A stretch of 64,000 nt of DNA from JAALLB01 sp017643495. Its GTDB lineage: Bacteria > Pseudomonadota > Alphaproteobacteria > Rhizobiales > Rhizobiaceae. The stretch spans positions 3,472,001-3,536,000 of the forward strand of contig OZ244147.1 of the NCBI GenBank assembly GCA_965216105.1. Reading direction: 5' to 3'. Below the pieces are notes generated by a model that saw only the letters and a program-made list of their open reading frames with translations, had not been told where the DNA came from and did not search any database. Position 1 is the stretch's first letter. Each line of letters starts with the position of its first letter. Positions 52,751 to 62,900 of this stretch are shown piece after piece. The translations under genes were made by a program, and so were the position numbers.

Positions 52751-52829
52751 GCGATTGTTTGGATGTGTAATGTCGGTTTTGCGCCAAAAGGTCAAGAATT
52801 TGTTTGGCATTGTGAAAGTGAGGTAAATA

Positions 52830-53243
52830 TCAGCTGTCGTCATTTGCCAAGGAGCGAACCAGTTCGACGATTTTCTTGCGAACCTGTGGATCACTGATCC
52901 GTACAAAGGCCCGGTTCAGGGCAATTCCTTCATTACTGGAAAGAAAATCAACGACATAAGCCGGATCCTCGCCCTCCGAAAGACCGGGCATGGCCTCCTT
53001 GGGCGATCCGGGAGCTCCCTCAAAGAAAAAGGAAATTGGCGTTTGCAGTATGGCAGAAATCTGTTGCAACCGGCTGGCTCCAATCCGGTTGGTGCCCTTT
53101 TCATATTTCTGGACCTGCTGGAAAGTTATACCCAGGCTGTCGCCGAGTTTTTCCTGGCTAAGACCGATCATGGTGCGGCGCAAGCGCACCCGACTGCCGA
53201 CATGAACATCTATGGGATTAGGTTTTTTGGGTGATCCTGCCAT
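52830..53243 (-). CDS. XRE-family (Cro/C1-type) helix-turn-helix regulator
   Basis: A 137-residue regulator. The helix-turn-helix IGLSQEKLGDSLGITFQQVQ is near residues 27-46, ending in KYEKGTNRI, followed by SRLQQISAILQTPISFFFEG. A C-terminal region of about 55 residues follows. Start MAGSPKK at 53243 with AGGCGGT ahead. The lnt-XRE-metK-trmB order is common in Rhizobiales. Its targets are unknown; it might control metK or stress genes (inference). Confidence 0.9.
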   Translation of the reverse strand: MAGSPKKPNPIDVHVGSRVRLRRTMIGLSQEKLGDSLGITFQQVQKYEKGTNRIGASRLQQISAILQTPISFFFEGAPGSPKEAMPGLSEGEDPAYVVDFLSSNEGIALNRAFVRISDPQVRKKIVELVRSLANDDS

Positions 53244-53349
53244 GCGACCGCCTGTTATTCTTGTACCGTACCCATGAGTGGCTGTGACTTCAATCCGGAC
53301 CGCAGCCAACCGGAGTTACGGGTCAAAATGGCCCAAACAAGGGCATTTT

Positions 53350-55071
53350 TCAATCCATGCGCCCATATTTACCCGTTTTGCGTCCCGGTAACGGAATAAT
53401 CCCGATCACTGCAAAGCAGGCAAAAACCACCCAGTGAAGATACGAAGCATGGGTAGCGAAAAAAGTTGACTGAAGCGCCTGTGGCAAACCGGAATCAACA
53501 ACACCCTTAATACCCAGCCCCAAGCGACCCAGCGTTCGGCCATACGGATCATAGACGCCGGAAATACCCGTATTGGAAACCCGTACCACAGGCAAACCTT
53601 CCTCGACAGCACGCAATACCGCCTGACGCTCATGCTGATAGGGGCCGGGCGTATTACCGAACCAGCCATCATTCGTAACATTAATCACCCATTGCGGACG
53701 CCCGGATTCGCCATTCCACAACTCATTGGAGAATATGATTTCATAACAAACCAGCGGCAGAAATGCCGGCCCCTTGCCTGATGAAAGAAGCTTCCTTGAG
53801 CTGCCCGGCTCAAAACCGCCTTCGAGTTTTGTCAACTGTCTCAAGCCAATGGATTCCGCCCATTTCTGGAAGGGCAGATATTCGCCAAAGGGAACCAGAT
53901 GTGTCTTGTCGGCAGCCGATACGATTTCACCCTGATCATTGATCAGATAAACGGAGTTGAAAACATAGTCACGGCCTGTTCCCGAAGAAGCCTCGCCACG
54001 TACAGCGCCTGTAATCAGACTGGTGCCTTCCGGCAACATCGCAGCAATTGATGCAAGCACATCGCGCCGGTTTGTGAGGAAAAAAGGAAAGGATGATTCC
54101 GGCCAGATCAGGTGGGTTGTGCCGGAAAGCCCCTCCTTGCCATTTTCCCCGGCCATGGTCGATACATCAAGATAGGTCTTGATGATCTCAGCTTCCCTGG
54201 CCCGGTTGAACTTTTCCCTTTGCGGAATATTCGGTTGCATCAGCCTGAGGCTTACACCCTCCGCCATTGCCGTTTGCGAACCGGCCAGTCTTTGGAACCC
54301 GAACAGGAAGTGCCCAGCCAGCAATACAAACGCAAAGGTCACGAATGCGAACTGTCTGCGACGTGCATGCTCACTTCCCGGCACAAAGACAGCAAAGGCG
54401 GAAAACACCACCACGACAAATGCCGTCATCGCGTATGTACCCAACAAGCTGGCGGTTTGCATGGTTACCGGTGAAACATAGGCCGCTCCACCCAGCGGAT
54501 TCCAGGGGAAGCCGGTTGCAACGAAGCTCCTGAGATATTCTGACAAAGTGAAGAATGCAGCGAGAATGAACAGCCGCCTTCCGTCACCTGCCCAGAACAG
54601 GCGCGCCAATGCGGTTGCGGCTCCCCAGAAACAGGCAAGAACGGCCGGAACCGCAATTATTGCGATCGGAAGCGCCCACATAAATCCCTGGGCATCAACC
54701 AGGAATGCATTGCCGATCCACCAGAGGCCGGCCAGAAAATAACCGAACCCGAAGAAGAAACCGGGCAGAAACCCCATACGCAGGCGATGAAACAATCCGT
54801 TGTCCGGATCGCTGGCTACGCCGTCCATTCCCCAGACCAGAACCGGAAATGTAAGAAACAGGATAAAAAACAGATCAAATGGTGGAGCGGCAAGTGCCGA
54901 CACGGCGCCGGCCAAAAACAGGACCAGATAACGGAGCCAGCCTGAAAGCAAAATTACCCAGGCTGCAAACCGTTCGATTGTTCGGATAGCCGCGTTGATA
55001 GCCCTTCCCCCTGCCTGCTCACAATTTTCAATCCTGCAATACAGCAGCCGGCATGCTGCCAAGCGAATCAT
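53350..55071 (-). CDS. lnt: Apolipoprotein N-acyltransferase
   Basis: A membrane enzyme that adds the third acyl chain to lipoproteins. About 573 residues from ATG 55071, somewhat longer than usual; the true start may be later, near the first helix (VILLSGWLRYLVLFLAG). About seven helices are followed by a nitrilase domain with the triad regions LIWPESSFPF (Glu), ADKTHLVPFGEYLPF (Lys) and FLPLVCYEIIFSN (Cys). The frame further upstream to 55245 is not credible. Divergent from cydA with about 220 bases between. Confidence 0.93.
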   Translation of the reverse strand: MIRLAACRLLYCRIENCEQAGGRAINAAIRTIERFAAWVILLSGWLRYLVLFLAGAVSALAAPPFDLFFILFLTFPVLVWGMDGVASDPDNGLFHRLRMGFLPGFFFGFGYFLAGLWWIGNAFLVDAQGFMWALPIAIIAVPAVLACFWGAATALARLFWAGDGRRLFILAAFFTLSEYLRSFVATGFPWNPLGGAAYVSPVTMQTASLLGTYAMTAFVVVVFSAFAVFVPGSEHARRRQFAFVTFAFVLLAGHFLFGFQRLAGSQTAMAEGVSLRLMQPNIPQREKFNRAREAEIIKTYLDVSTMAGENGKEGLSGTTHLIWPESSFPFFLTNRRDVLASIAAMLPEGTSLITGAVRGEASSGTGRDYVFNSVYLINDQGEIVSAADKTHLVPFGEYLPFQKWAESIGLRQLTKLEGGFEPGSSRKLLSSGKGPAFLPLVCYEIIFSNELWNGESGRPQWVINVTNDGWFGNTPGPYQHERQAVLRAVEEGLPVVRVSNTGISGVYDPYGRTLGRLGLGIKGVVDSGLPQALQSTFFATHASYLHWVVFACFAVIGIIPLPGRKTGKYGRMD

Positions 55072-55128
55072 GCCGACATCAGCATTGTCTAAATCATCGC
55101 CATCCGCTTTGGAATCACCGCGGCTCAA

Positions 55129-55146
55129 GATCAACCGCTTTTGATC
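55129..55146. promoter_or_regulatory. GATCAA-N6-TTGATC inverted repeat upstream of cydA
   Basis: A six-base dyad 147 bases upstream of cydA and 58 bases from the lnt start. It does not match FNR/Anr sites (TTGAT-N4-ATCAA), since the arms point the other way, so no factor is assigned. Confidence 0.3.
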
Positions 55147-55292
55147 AAGGTGGATATGCCCGGAACTGATACAGCAAGACTGATCCGCAAGGATGCGACA
55201 ATCAGCTTTACCAGAACTGTTGTGATTTGGTCCGGAAAGGCTCAAAATGGAATTATAGACGGAATTTATTGCATTCCGGGAAAGGTGTTTCG

Positions 55293-56708
55293 ATGTTTGA
55301 CGGCTTTTCAGCAGAACTTCTCGCGAGATTCCAGTTTGCCTTTACAATTTCGTTTCACATTATTTTTCCGGCTTTCTCCATCGGACTTGCAAGCTATCTG
55401 GCAGTATTGAATGCGCTCTGGCTGAAGACGGGCGATGAAAACTATCTGCACCTGTTCAACTACTGGAAAAAGATATTCGCACTTGCCTTTGGTATGGGTG
55501 TCGTTTCCGGAATTGTCATGTCCTACCAGTTCGGTACAAACTGGAGCGTTTTTTCAGACAGAACCGGCCCGGTACTAGGGCCCCTCATGGCTTATGAAGT
55601 TTTGTCCGCCTTCTTTCTCGAAGCCGGGTTTCTTGGCATCATGCTGTTTGGCAGGGAGCGGGTTGGCAACGGTTTGCACATGTTTGCCACGGCCATGGTT
55701 GCTTTCGGCACACTGATTTCGGCAACCTGGATATTGTCTGTCAATTCATGGATGCAAACGCCGGCAGGCTACGCATTCAACGATGCCGGACAATTCATTC
55801 CCGATGACTGGTGGGCAATTGTTTTCAATCCGTCCTTTCCTTACCGGCTGGTACACATGGTGCTCGCCGCCTATCTGACGACTGCATTCGTGGTGGCCGG
55901 CGTTGCGGGATGGCACCTACTGAAAGACCGCACGAACCCTTCGGTTCGCCGCATGTTCTCCATGGCAATGTGGATGGCAGCCATAGTCACACCGATACAG
56001 ATATTTGCCGGTGACCTGCATGGCCTCAACACGCTGGAACACCAACCAGTGAAGGTCATGGCGATGGAGGGACATTATGACAGCCATCCCGAAGGAGCCC
56101 CGCTTATCCTGTTCGGCATTCCGAACGAGGAAGAAAAGCGTATAGATTATGCGATTGAGATCCCGAAACTTTCCAGCCTCATTCTCAAGCATGACCTGAA
56201 TGCGCCGCTGGACGGGCTGGATACAATCCCTGATGATGAAGAACCGCCTGTTGCGATTGTTTTCTGGAGCTTCCGGATCATGCTGGCGATCGGGTTTGCC
56301 ATGCTTGGCATCGGAATCTGGAGCCTTTGGCAACGGTGGCGCAAGAGGCTTTATGATGATACCTGGCTCAGCAGGGCAAGCGTGTTCATGGGCCCCATGG
56401 GTTTTGTGGCCGTGCTTGCCGGATGGATAACAACGGAAGTTGGTCGCCAGCCATTCACTGTATATGGCCTGATGCGCACCAGTGAATCCCTGGCGCCAAT
56501 CGATGCGCCAGCAGTTGGCGCTTCCCTGCTGGCTTTCATCATTGTCTATTTCTTCGTCTTTGGAGCGGGTACTGTCTACATTCTGCGCCTGATGGCCCAG
56601 CCACCGAAACAGGACGAGAGCGACCGCATGGAAGGTCCGACCAGAGCTGCCGGTATTACGCCTATCCAGCAGGTGAAGCCGGAAACATCTGCAGCCCCGG
56701 CGGAATAG
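55293..56708 (+). CDS. cydA: Cytochrome bd-type ubiquinol oxidase subunit I
   Basis: A 471-residue integral membrane subunit carrying haems b558, b595 and d. The start at 55293 matches the family opening ARFQFAFTISFHIIFPAFSI, with the haem-ligand His in FTISFH. EAGFLGIMLFGRERVGNG, the Q-loop region FAGDLHGLNTLEHQPVKV and GWITTEVGRQPFTVYGLMRT are diagnostic. The Q-loop lacks the long insertion of E. coli CydA, so it is closer to the cyanide-insensitive (CIO) type. It reduces oxygen at high affinity using ubiquinol. Operon with cydB and a 36-residue DUF2474 protein. Confidence 0.94.
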   Translation: MFDGFSAELLARFQFAFTISFHIIFPAFSIGLASYLAVLNALWLKTGDENYLHLFNYWKKIFALAFGMGVVSGIVMSYQFGTNWSVFSDRTGPVLGPLMAYEVLSAFFLEAGFLGIMLFGRERVGNGLHMFATAMVAFGTLISATWILSVNSWMQTPAGYAFNDAGQFIPDDWWAIVFNPSFPYRLVHMVLAAYLTTAFVVAGVAGWHLLKDRTNPSVRRMFSMAMWMAAIVTPIQIFAGDLHGLNTLEHQPVKVMAMEGHYDSHPEGAPLILFGIPNEEEKRIDYAIEIPKLSSLILKHDLNAPLDGLDTIPDDEEPPVAIVFWSFRIMLAIGFAMLGIGIWSLWQRWRKRLYDDTWLSRASVFMGPMGFVAVLAGWITTEVGRQPFTVYGLMRTSESLAPIDAPAVGASLLAFIIVYFFVFGAGTVYILRLMAQPPKQDESDRMEGPTRAAGITPIQQVKPETSAAPAE

Positions 56709-56718
56709 GAGAGACACG

Positions 56719-57723
56719 ATGCCATTCGATCTAGCATTCATCTGGGCGGGAATCATTGCCTTTGCGGTACTTACCTATGTTGTGCTCGACGGTTTTGATC
56801 TGGGTGTCGGCATCCTGTTTCCGTTTGTACAAACGGAAAAGGATCGTGACGTAATGATGAATTCGGTTGCTCCAGTATGGGATGGCAACGAGACCTGGCT
56901 GGTGCTCGGTGGCGGGGGGCTTTTTGCTGTTTTTCCCCTTGCCTATGCCGTGGTCATGCCTGCTCTGTACATACCGATCACAATGATGCTGCTCGCACTT
57001 GTTTTCCGGGGAGTTGCCTTTGAGTACCGCTGGAAAACCAAGCGCTGGAAACCCGTCTGGAACGTGGCCTTTTCAGGAGGGTCGGCCCTTGCTTCGCTGA
57101 TGCAGGGTATTGCACTCGGTGCGCTGGTTCAGGGTATAGAAATCGAGGGACGTGCCTATGCAGGCGGATGGTGGGACTGGCTCACACCGTTTTCAATTGT
57201 AACCGGATTGGCCGTGGTGATCGGCTATGCCCTTCTCGGCTCAACCTGGCTGGTGATGAAAACGACAGGGGAACTCAATGAGAAGATGCGTGGATACTCA
57301 TGGATACTCGCTGCAGGGACACTGCTGTTCATCCTGCTGGTGAGCATTCTGACGCCGTTCCAGGACCCGGTTTATTTCCAGCGGTGGTTTGAATTGCCCG
57401 GCATACTGTTCAGCATTTTCGTACCGTCACTGGTTGCGGTTATCAGCGCCATCTTGTTCTACGGGCTGAAAACGGGCCACGATGTATGGCCGTTCCTTGC
57501 TTCCCTGATGCTTTTTGTAGTGAGTTTCATCGGGATCGGCATCAGCTTTTACCCTCATATGGTTCCGCCTTCACTAACCATCTGGCAGGCGGCTGCACCC
57601 GATTCCAGTCTGCAATTCGCACTGGTGGGAACTATCGTCCTGGTACCCCTGATTCTGGGGTACACCGCATATGCCTACTGGGTGTTCAGAGGCAAGATTG
57701 ATCCGGATGAAGGTTATCATTGA
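56719..57723 (+). CDS. cydB: Cytochrome bd-type ubiquinol oxidase subunit II
   Basis: A 334-residue membrane subunit with about eight helices. Markers are YVVLDGFDLGVGILFPFV near residue 15, NSVAPVWDGNETWLVLGGG near 48 and FPLAYAVVMPALYIP. It stabilises the haems of subunit I. It begins ten bases after cydA with GGAGAGACACG just ahead. Its TGA overlaps the ATG of the following DUF2474 gene. Confidence 0.95.
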   Translation: MPFDLAFIWAGIIAFAVLTYVVLDGFDLGVGILFPFVQTEKDRDVMMNSVAPVWDGNETWLVLGGGGLFAVFPLAYAVVMPALYIPITMMLLALVFRGVAFEYRWKTKRWKPVWNVAFSGGSALASLMQGIALGALVQGIEIEGRAYAGGWWDWLTPFSIVTGLAVVIGYALLGSTWLVMKTTGELNEKMRGYSWILAAGTLLFILLVSILTPFQDPVYFQRWFELPGILFSIFVPSLVAVISAILFYGLKTGHDVWPFLASLMLFVVSFIGIGISFYPHMVPPSLTIWQAAAPDSSLQFALVGTIVLVPLILGYTAYAYWVFRGKIDPDEGYH

Positions 57724-57833
57724 TGCAGGGTGGTAAATGGTACCGGCGCATTGGCTGGTTTGCCGTATACTGGATTGTATCTGTCGCTGTATTGGGACTT
57801 GTTGCATTCCTGATACGACTGGCAATAGGATAA
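57723..57833 (+). CDS. DUF2474 single-helix small protein of the cyd operon
   Basis: A 36-residue protein starting at the ATG that overlaps the cydB stop (TGATG). The sequence begins MQGGKWYRRIGWFAVYW and continues with one hydrophobic helix ending IRLAIG. It matches the pattern of DUF2474 proteins (WxkRigWfvllW...), short membrane proteins encoded after CIO-type cydAB. The position parallels CydX in E. coli, which binds the oxidase and stabilises it. It is too short for usual gene callers. Confidence 0.85.
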   Translation: MQGGKWYRRIGWFAVYWIVSVAVLGLVAFLIRLAIG

Positions 57834-57848
57834 TTTCCCGAACCAGCG

Positions 57849-57856
57849 TTAACCAT
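57849..57856. promoter_or_regulatory. TTAACCAT CtrA half-site before tamA
   Basis: The eight-base CtrA half-site word occurs once in the 174-base gap between the cyd operon and tamA, about 150 bases before the tamA start. It is only eight bases long and could be chance. Confidence 0.25.
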
Positions 57857-58007
57857 GTTTCCAGACCATCACAAAAACTGGCCATGATGACGATGTTTTG
57901 AACCTGTCTTTATGCTGCCAATTTGATATGGTGACTCAAAAAATGGTGGCAAGAAAGGCCTTGCAATCCAACAGCATCGCCACATTTTCAGGTAACGGAC
58001 AATCATT

Positions 58008-59930
58008 TTGCGATCGGTACAGTTCCACTCCTTGCTCGCGGCCCTCGGCTGCGCTGCCAGTCTTTTGACATGGCAGGGGTCGGCGCATGCCTTCGAACTG
58101 TTCGGAATATGCTTCTCTGGCGAGTGCAAACAGGAGGAAGAAGCGGCTGCTTTCATCGACCCCAAAACCTATGAAGCCGTATTCATTGTCGATGAAACAT
58201 TTTCAACGGATGTGGAGGATGCCCTCAAGAGCAGTTCCGAACTGTGGCGGGGCCGGGACAAGCCCGTTGCCGGCTCTGCCGGGTTGATCGCAAGGGCGAA
58301 AGGTGACTACCGGCGCATTCTGGCAGGATTGTACAACCAAGGTCACTATGGCGGCTCCATTTCCATTGAAGTGAACGGACAACAGGCCGCCTCCATGAGG
58401 GCAGGTACCGACCTCCCGGGCAATTCCAGCGTCAGCATCCTGATTGAACCCGGACCTGTTTACCGGTTCGGCCAAGCAGAGATTGTCAATCAGGCGCCTT
58501 TCACAGATGACCCGAAGGATCAGGTTCCCCTGCCTGAAGATGTCGGGTTCCAAACCGGCGAAACGGCAAAAGCCGGTGCTGTCCGCCGGGCGGAAAAAGT
58601 CGCCCGGGAAGCCTGGCGACAGCAGGGTTACCCGCTTGCCCAAACCGGCAACAAATCCGCAACCGCCATTCACCCTGAAAACAAACTCGATGTACTCATT
58701 CACATGGCGCCCGGACCCAAAGCCTCGTTCGGTGACGTAACAGTATCCGGCACAGAACGAATGGATCCCAGCTTCGTTTCCTACATGACCGGTATTGAAC
58801 GCGGCCGGGAATATGATCCGGATGAAGTCGAGAAGGCCCAGAAGCGTCTCGACAGGCTTGGTGTTTTTGCAAGCCGCAAGCTGGAGGAAAGCCAATCCCT
58901 TGATGCTAACGGCCTGTTGCCGATTGACCTTGCGGTCAGTGAAAGGAAGCTCCGGCGGATCGGGATCGGGGCAACTGCCTCAAGCATCGACGGCTTTGGT
59001 GTTGAGGCGTTCTGGTTGCATCGCAACCTGTGGGGCAGAGCAGAAAGCTTGCGGCTTGATGGCAAGGTGGGCGGCATCGGCAATACGACGGATGCCGATG
59101 AATTTGATTACCTGTTCAGCGCAACACTGACGCAACCCGGCAAGTTTTCACCCGATACCGATCTGGTCTGGAATGCTTTCGTCAAGCATGAGTTCAATGA
59201 CACCTACGAGGAAAACTCCGGGGGCGGGTCAATTGCCCTGACAAACTACTACTCGGACGAAATCACCTATACCCTTTCGGCCTTTGGCAAGTACGGCGAC
59301 TATGTTGACGCATTCGGAAACCGCACTTTTGTAACCGCCGGATTTGAAGGTGATGTCATTTATGACAGCCGCGACAGTAAAACCGACCCGACGAAAGGCT
59401 TTTATGCCGAGGTGAAGGCAAGTCCGTTCCAGGAGTTTGAATTCGGCAATACCGCCATTCGCATTGAAACCGAATTGCGTGGATACCATTCGCTCGACAC
59501 GGAAAGCCGCAGTGTTTTGGCAGGACGTGTCAAACTCGGATCATTACTTGGCCCGTCCATTGTACAGACTCCTCCAGATCTTCTGTTCACTGCAGGTGGC
59601 GGAAACTCGATACGCGGATTTGCCTTCAAAAGTATCGGTGTGCCGGCACCTGGCGGCAACACAAGTGGGGGGCGATCCCTGTTTGAAAGCTCTCTGGAAT
59701 ACCGCCAGCGCATCAACGACCAGTTCGGGCTGGTTGCCTTTGTTGATGCAGGAACCGTAAACTCTGGCGAGTTTGTTGATTTCGAAGAAGATCTCAGCGT
59801 AGGCGCAGGCGTCGGCGTCCGTTACTACACAGGTCTTGGCCCGATACGGCTGGATTTTGCAGTCCCGCTCAATCCGGGACCAGATGATCCTGATTTCGCA
59901 TTTTATGCGGGAATTGGACAGGCATTCTGA
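58008..59930 (+). CDS. tamA: Outer-membrane translocation and assembly protein TamA
   Basis: A 640-residue BamA-superfamily (Omp85) protein that helps insert outer-membrane proteins with TamB. A signal peptide is likely (LAALGCAASLLTWQGSAHAF). Three POTRA domains run from about residues 45-310 and the beta-barrel (surface antigen D15) from about 315, with GRSLFESSLEYRQRI and the closing strand DFAVPLNPGPDDPDFAFYAG, ending in GIGQAF. The start is TTG at 58008, with GGAC about seven bases ahead. Its TGA overlaps the ATG of tamB. Together they form one operon. Confidence 0.93.
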   Translation: MRSVQFHSLLAALGCAASLLTWQGSAHAFELFGICFSGECKQEEEAAAFIDPKTYEAVFIVDETFSTDVEDALKSSSELWRGRDKPVAGSAGLIARAKGDYRRILAGLYNQGHYGGSISIEVNGQQAASMRAGTDLPGNSSVSILIEPGPVYRFGQAEIVNQAPFTDDPKDQVPLPEDVGFQTGETAKAGAVRRAEKVAREAWRQQGYPLAQTGNKSATAIHPENKLDVLIHMAPGPKASFGDVTVSGTERMDPSFVSYMTGIERGREYDPDEVEKAQKRLDRLGVFASRKLEESQSLDANGLLPIDLAVSERKLRRIGIGATASSIDGFGVEAFWLHRNLWGRAESLRLDGKVGGIGNTTDADEFDYLFSATLTQPGKFSPDTDLVWNAFVKHEFNDTYEENSGGGSIALTNYYSDEITYTLSAFGKYGDYVDAFGNRTFVTAGFEGDVIYDSRDSKTDPTKGFYAEVKASPFQEFEFGNTAIRIETELRGYHSLDTESRSVLAGRVKLGSLLGPSIVQTPPDLLFTAGGGNSIRGFAFKSIGVPAPGGNTSGGRSLFESSLEYRQRINDQFGLVAFVDAGTVNSGEFVDFEEDLSVGAGVGVRYYTGLGPIRLDFAVPLNPGPDDPDFAFYAGIGQAF

Positions 59931-62900
59931 TGAAACTGTCAGCAAGCAAGATTATCGCACTCATCCTTCTCGTCCTCTCGATCGGAGCAGGCCTTGTTAT
60001 CAGTGGCAAGGCACAGGACTCCGATGCGGATGAGAAATCCACTTTTGTACGGTTTGTGGAAAACCAGATTTCGTCAGAGAATTTCCGCATCGGCCTCAAC
60101 GGACTGGAAGGCACGCTTTCATCCGATGTACGCATGTCCTCGATCACGATCAGCGATGCCGACGGAGTCTGGCTGACAATTTCACAGCCGCGTATGGTTT
60201 GGAGCCGCACAGCCTTGCTGACCGGCACGTTGCAGATCGACAGCTTGACAGCAGAATCAATTATTCACGAACGCAATCCCTTGCCGGACGAAAGCCTGCC
60301 GGATCCGGAATCAAGCGGCTTTGCCTTGCCCGAATTGCCGGTGGCTGTAACTCTTGAGAAACTGGATATCCCGAAGGTTTCTTTCGGAGATGCCGTTTTC
60401 GGTCTTGAATCAGAGGCTTCGGTGAAAGGCGCTTTCAAGCTGGCAGAGGGGGCGCTCGATCTTGATCTGGATATCACACGCCTTGACGGCCCGGGCGGCG
60501 AATTGAAAGCGCTTGCCACATATGACGGCAACAACAAAAACCTGAAGCTTGATGTGCGGCTCAACGAACCTGCCAACGGAATGATTGCCAATGCCCTGAA
60601 CATCGAGGGACAGCCACCAGTTGCCCTGACAATAGCAGGGGATGCACCCGTTGAAGAGCTGGAAGTCAGTCTTGGCTTTGATGTTGCAGCCAAACGCATA
60701 CTGTCCGGCAATCTGGCTCTTAGCGAAGAAAATGAGGCGCTTGCAGCGCGGGCAACCCTTTCCGGCCCGCTTGCGGATATTCTACCACCCCAGCATCAAG
60801 CCTTTTTCGGAAACAACAGTGACCTGAATGCGCTGCTGCTCTTTGAAGAAAGTGGGGCAATCAATCTGCAATCCCTCACGCTTGAGAGCGGTTCGGTGGG
60901 ACTGAATGCTCAAGCTTATCGCCTTGCTGACGGTTTTTTCAAGGCACTTGATGCACAACTCATTCTCAAACCAAACGGTACCGAGCGCATCCTCCTTCCA
61001 ATTGCGGGAGAAGATACAAGCCTTGCATCACTCGACATGACGATAAACTATGATGCAAGCCGCAGCAGTGATTGGGATGTCAACATTGAAGCTGCATCCA
61101 TACGCCAGAATGACATCAGCATTCCAATTCTTGACCTTGAAGCCCGTGGTTCACTGGTCAACTTCAACCAGCCCGACCGTAGAGAGACCAGCTTTGAAAT
61201 TTTTGGCAAGATTGACGGATTCGACAGCGAAGACGCAGGACTGAAAGAAGCGGTCGGCGACCAGGTCCGGTTGTATGCAACAGGCAACTGGAAAAGCGCT
61301 GCGCCAACACAAATATCGGCCCTGCGGGTCAATGCAAAGACATTCGACCTTACAAGCTCCGGTACACTCGACAAACTTGAATACACAGGGACAACCACGC
61401 TTGCTTCAGGAGACCTGACTGCATTTTCCCGGATTGCAGAACGGTCGCTGGCCGGCAAGGCAAACATCCGGACTGCGGGGAAGTACGCACTTCTCAGCAA
61501 CAGTTTTGACCTGACCCTGGAAGGCACAACAAACAAGCTTTCTCTTGGTGATCCGGTGGCAGACCGGTTGCTTGATGGCATCACAAACATGAAGGGCAGC
61601 CTGTCACGCAACGAAAACGGACTGGCCTTCAAAAACCTGCGTATTTCGAACAACCAGCTTGAGACCGGCCTTGACGGACGGTTTGCCAGCGAAGAAGCAA
61701 ATCTCTCGGGAAATGCATTGATCCGCAACCTGCAAACCCTCTCCGAGAATGCAACCGGGCCGGTAGAACTGACCTTTGATGTTTCCGGCAGCAACAAGCC
61801 GTTTTCAATCAACTCGACAATCGCCATGCCGAAGGGTGTTCTTCAGGGAAGGGAGATCAACGGACTGCGTCTTTCCTTTGAAGGCGTTACCGATGGCAAA
61901 ACCCTGGACGGCAATTTTGAAGGCGATGGAGAAATCGGAAACAAGCCGGTTTCGATAACTGCCGAACTTGAAACATCGAAAGACAGTATCAGGCTTGGCG
62001 CCCTCAATGCACGTGTTACCGATACCACGATACGGGGATATCTGACACGGTTTGGCAATGGCCTGCTGGACGGACGGTTTGATGTTGCCAGCTCCGATAT
62101 TGGTGATGTTGCCGCCCTTAGTCTGGTTGATGCGGGTGGAGAAATAAACGGCACCGTCGAACTTTTTGATGAAGAGACGATGCAAACCGTCAAGACCGAC
62201 CTGTCGGTTTCCCGGCTGCGATATGAAGACTACCGCGTGAAATCCGGCACTCTGGTCGCAACGGCACTGGATGTTTTTAACCAGCCGCGTATCGGCGCAA
62301 CCCTGAACGGCGAGACAATTCGCGCAGGCGGCACAACCATCAATACCGTGGACGCCAAGATCAGCGCCACAGGCAATGAAACCACTTTCGAAACCGAGGC
62401 TTTCCTCTCGCAAAACAATGCCAATCTGAAAGCCAGCGGCAAAGTCCTGCAACAAGACCAGCGCAGCACCGTACAATTGGAAACCCTTGTGCTGTCATCC
62501 GATGTGGCCAATGCCAATCTCACAAAACCGGCAAGCATCATCCTGAGCAACGGCACGACGCGTATTTCCGATGCGGTTCTGGCTGTCGGCTCGGGCGAAA
62601 TACGAGTGGACGGCTCTTCAGGAGAAGAACTCGATCTGCTAGTCGATATCAATGCGCTTCCTGCATCCATTGTAAATACGTTTGCTCCCGATGTACGGGC
62701 AGGCGGCAATGTATCGGGGAGCATTCGTGTCTCAGGCAAGACAAACAGCCCCAATGCACGGTTTGAACTTGATGGCAGTGAGATGACTGCCGCACCATTG
62801 CGCGAGGCGGGCGTATCACCTCTCAGTGTGACTGCCCGGGGAAACTATGAAGGTGACAATGTTCGCCTCGAAGCACTCCAGTTCAAGAACGCCCAGAATG

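Noticed and set aside
52706..52829. A SAM-type riboswitch in the metK leader
   Set aside because: I could not find the conserved cores of SAM-II, SAM-V or SAM/SAH riboswitches. The inverted repeat looks like a protein operator.
55129..55146. An FNR/FixK box upstream of cydA
   Set aside because: The arms are GATCAA...TTGATC, the opposite orientation to TTGAT-N4-ATCAA, with a six-base centre.
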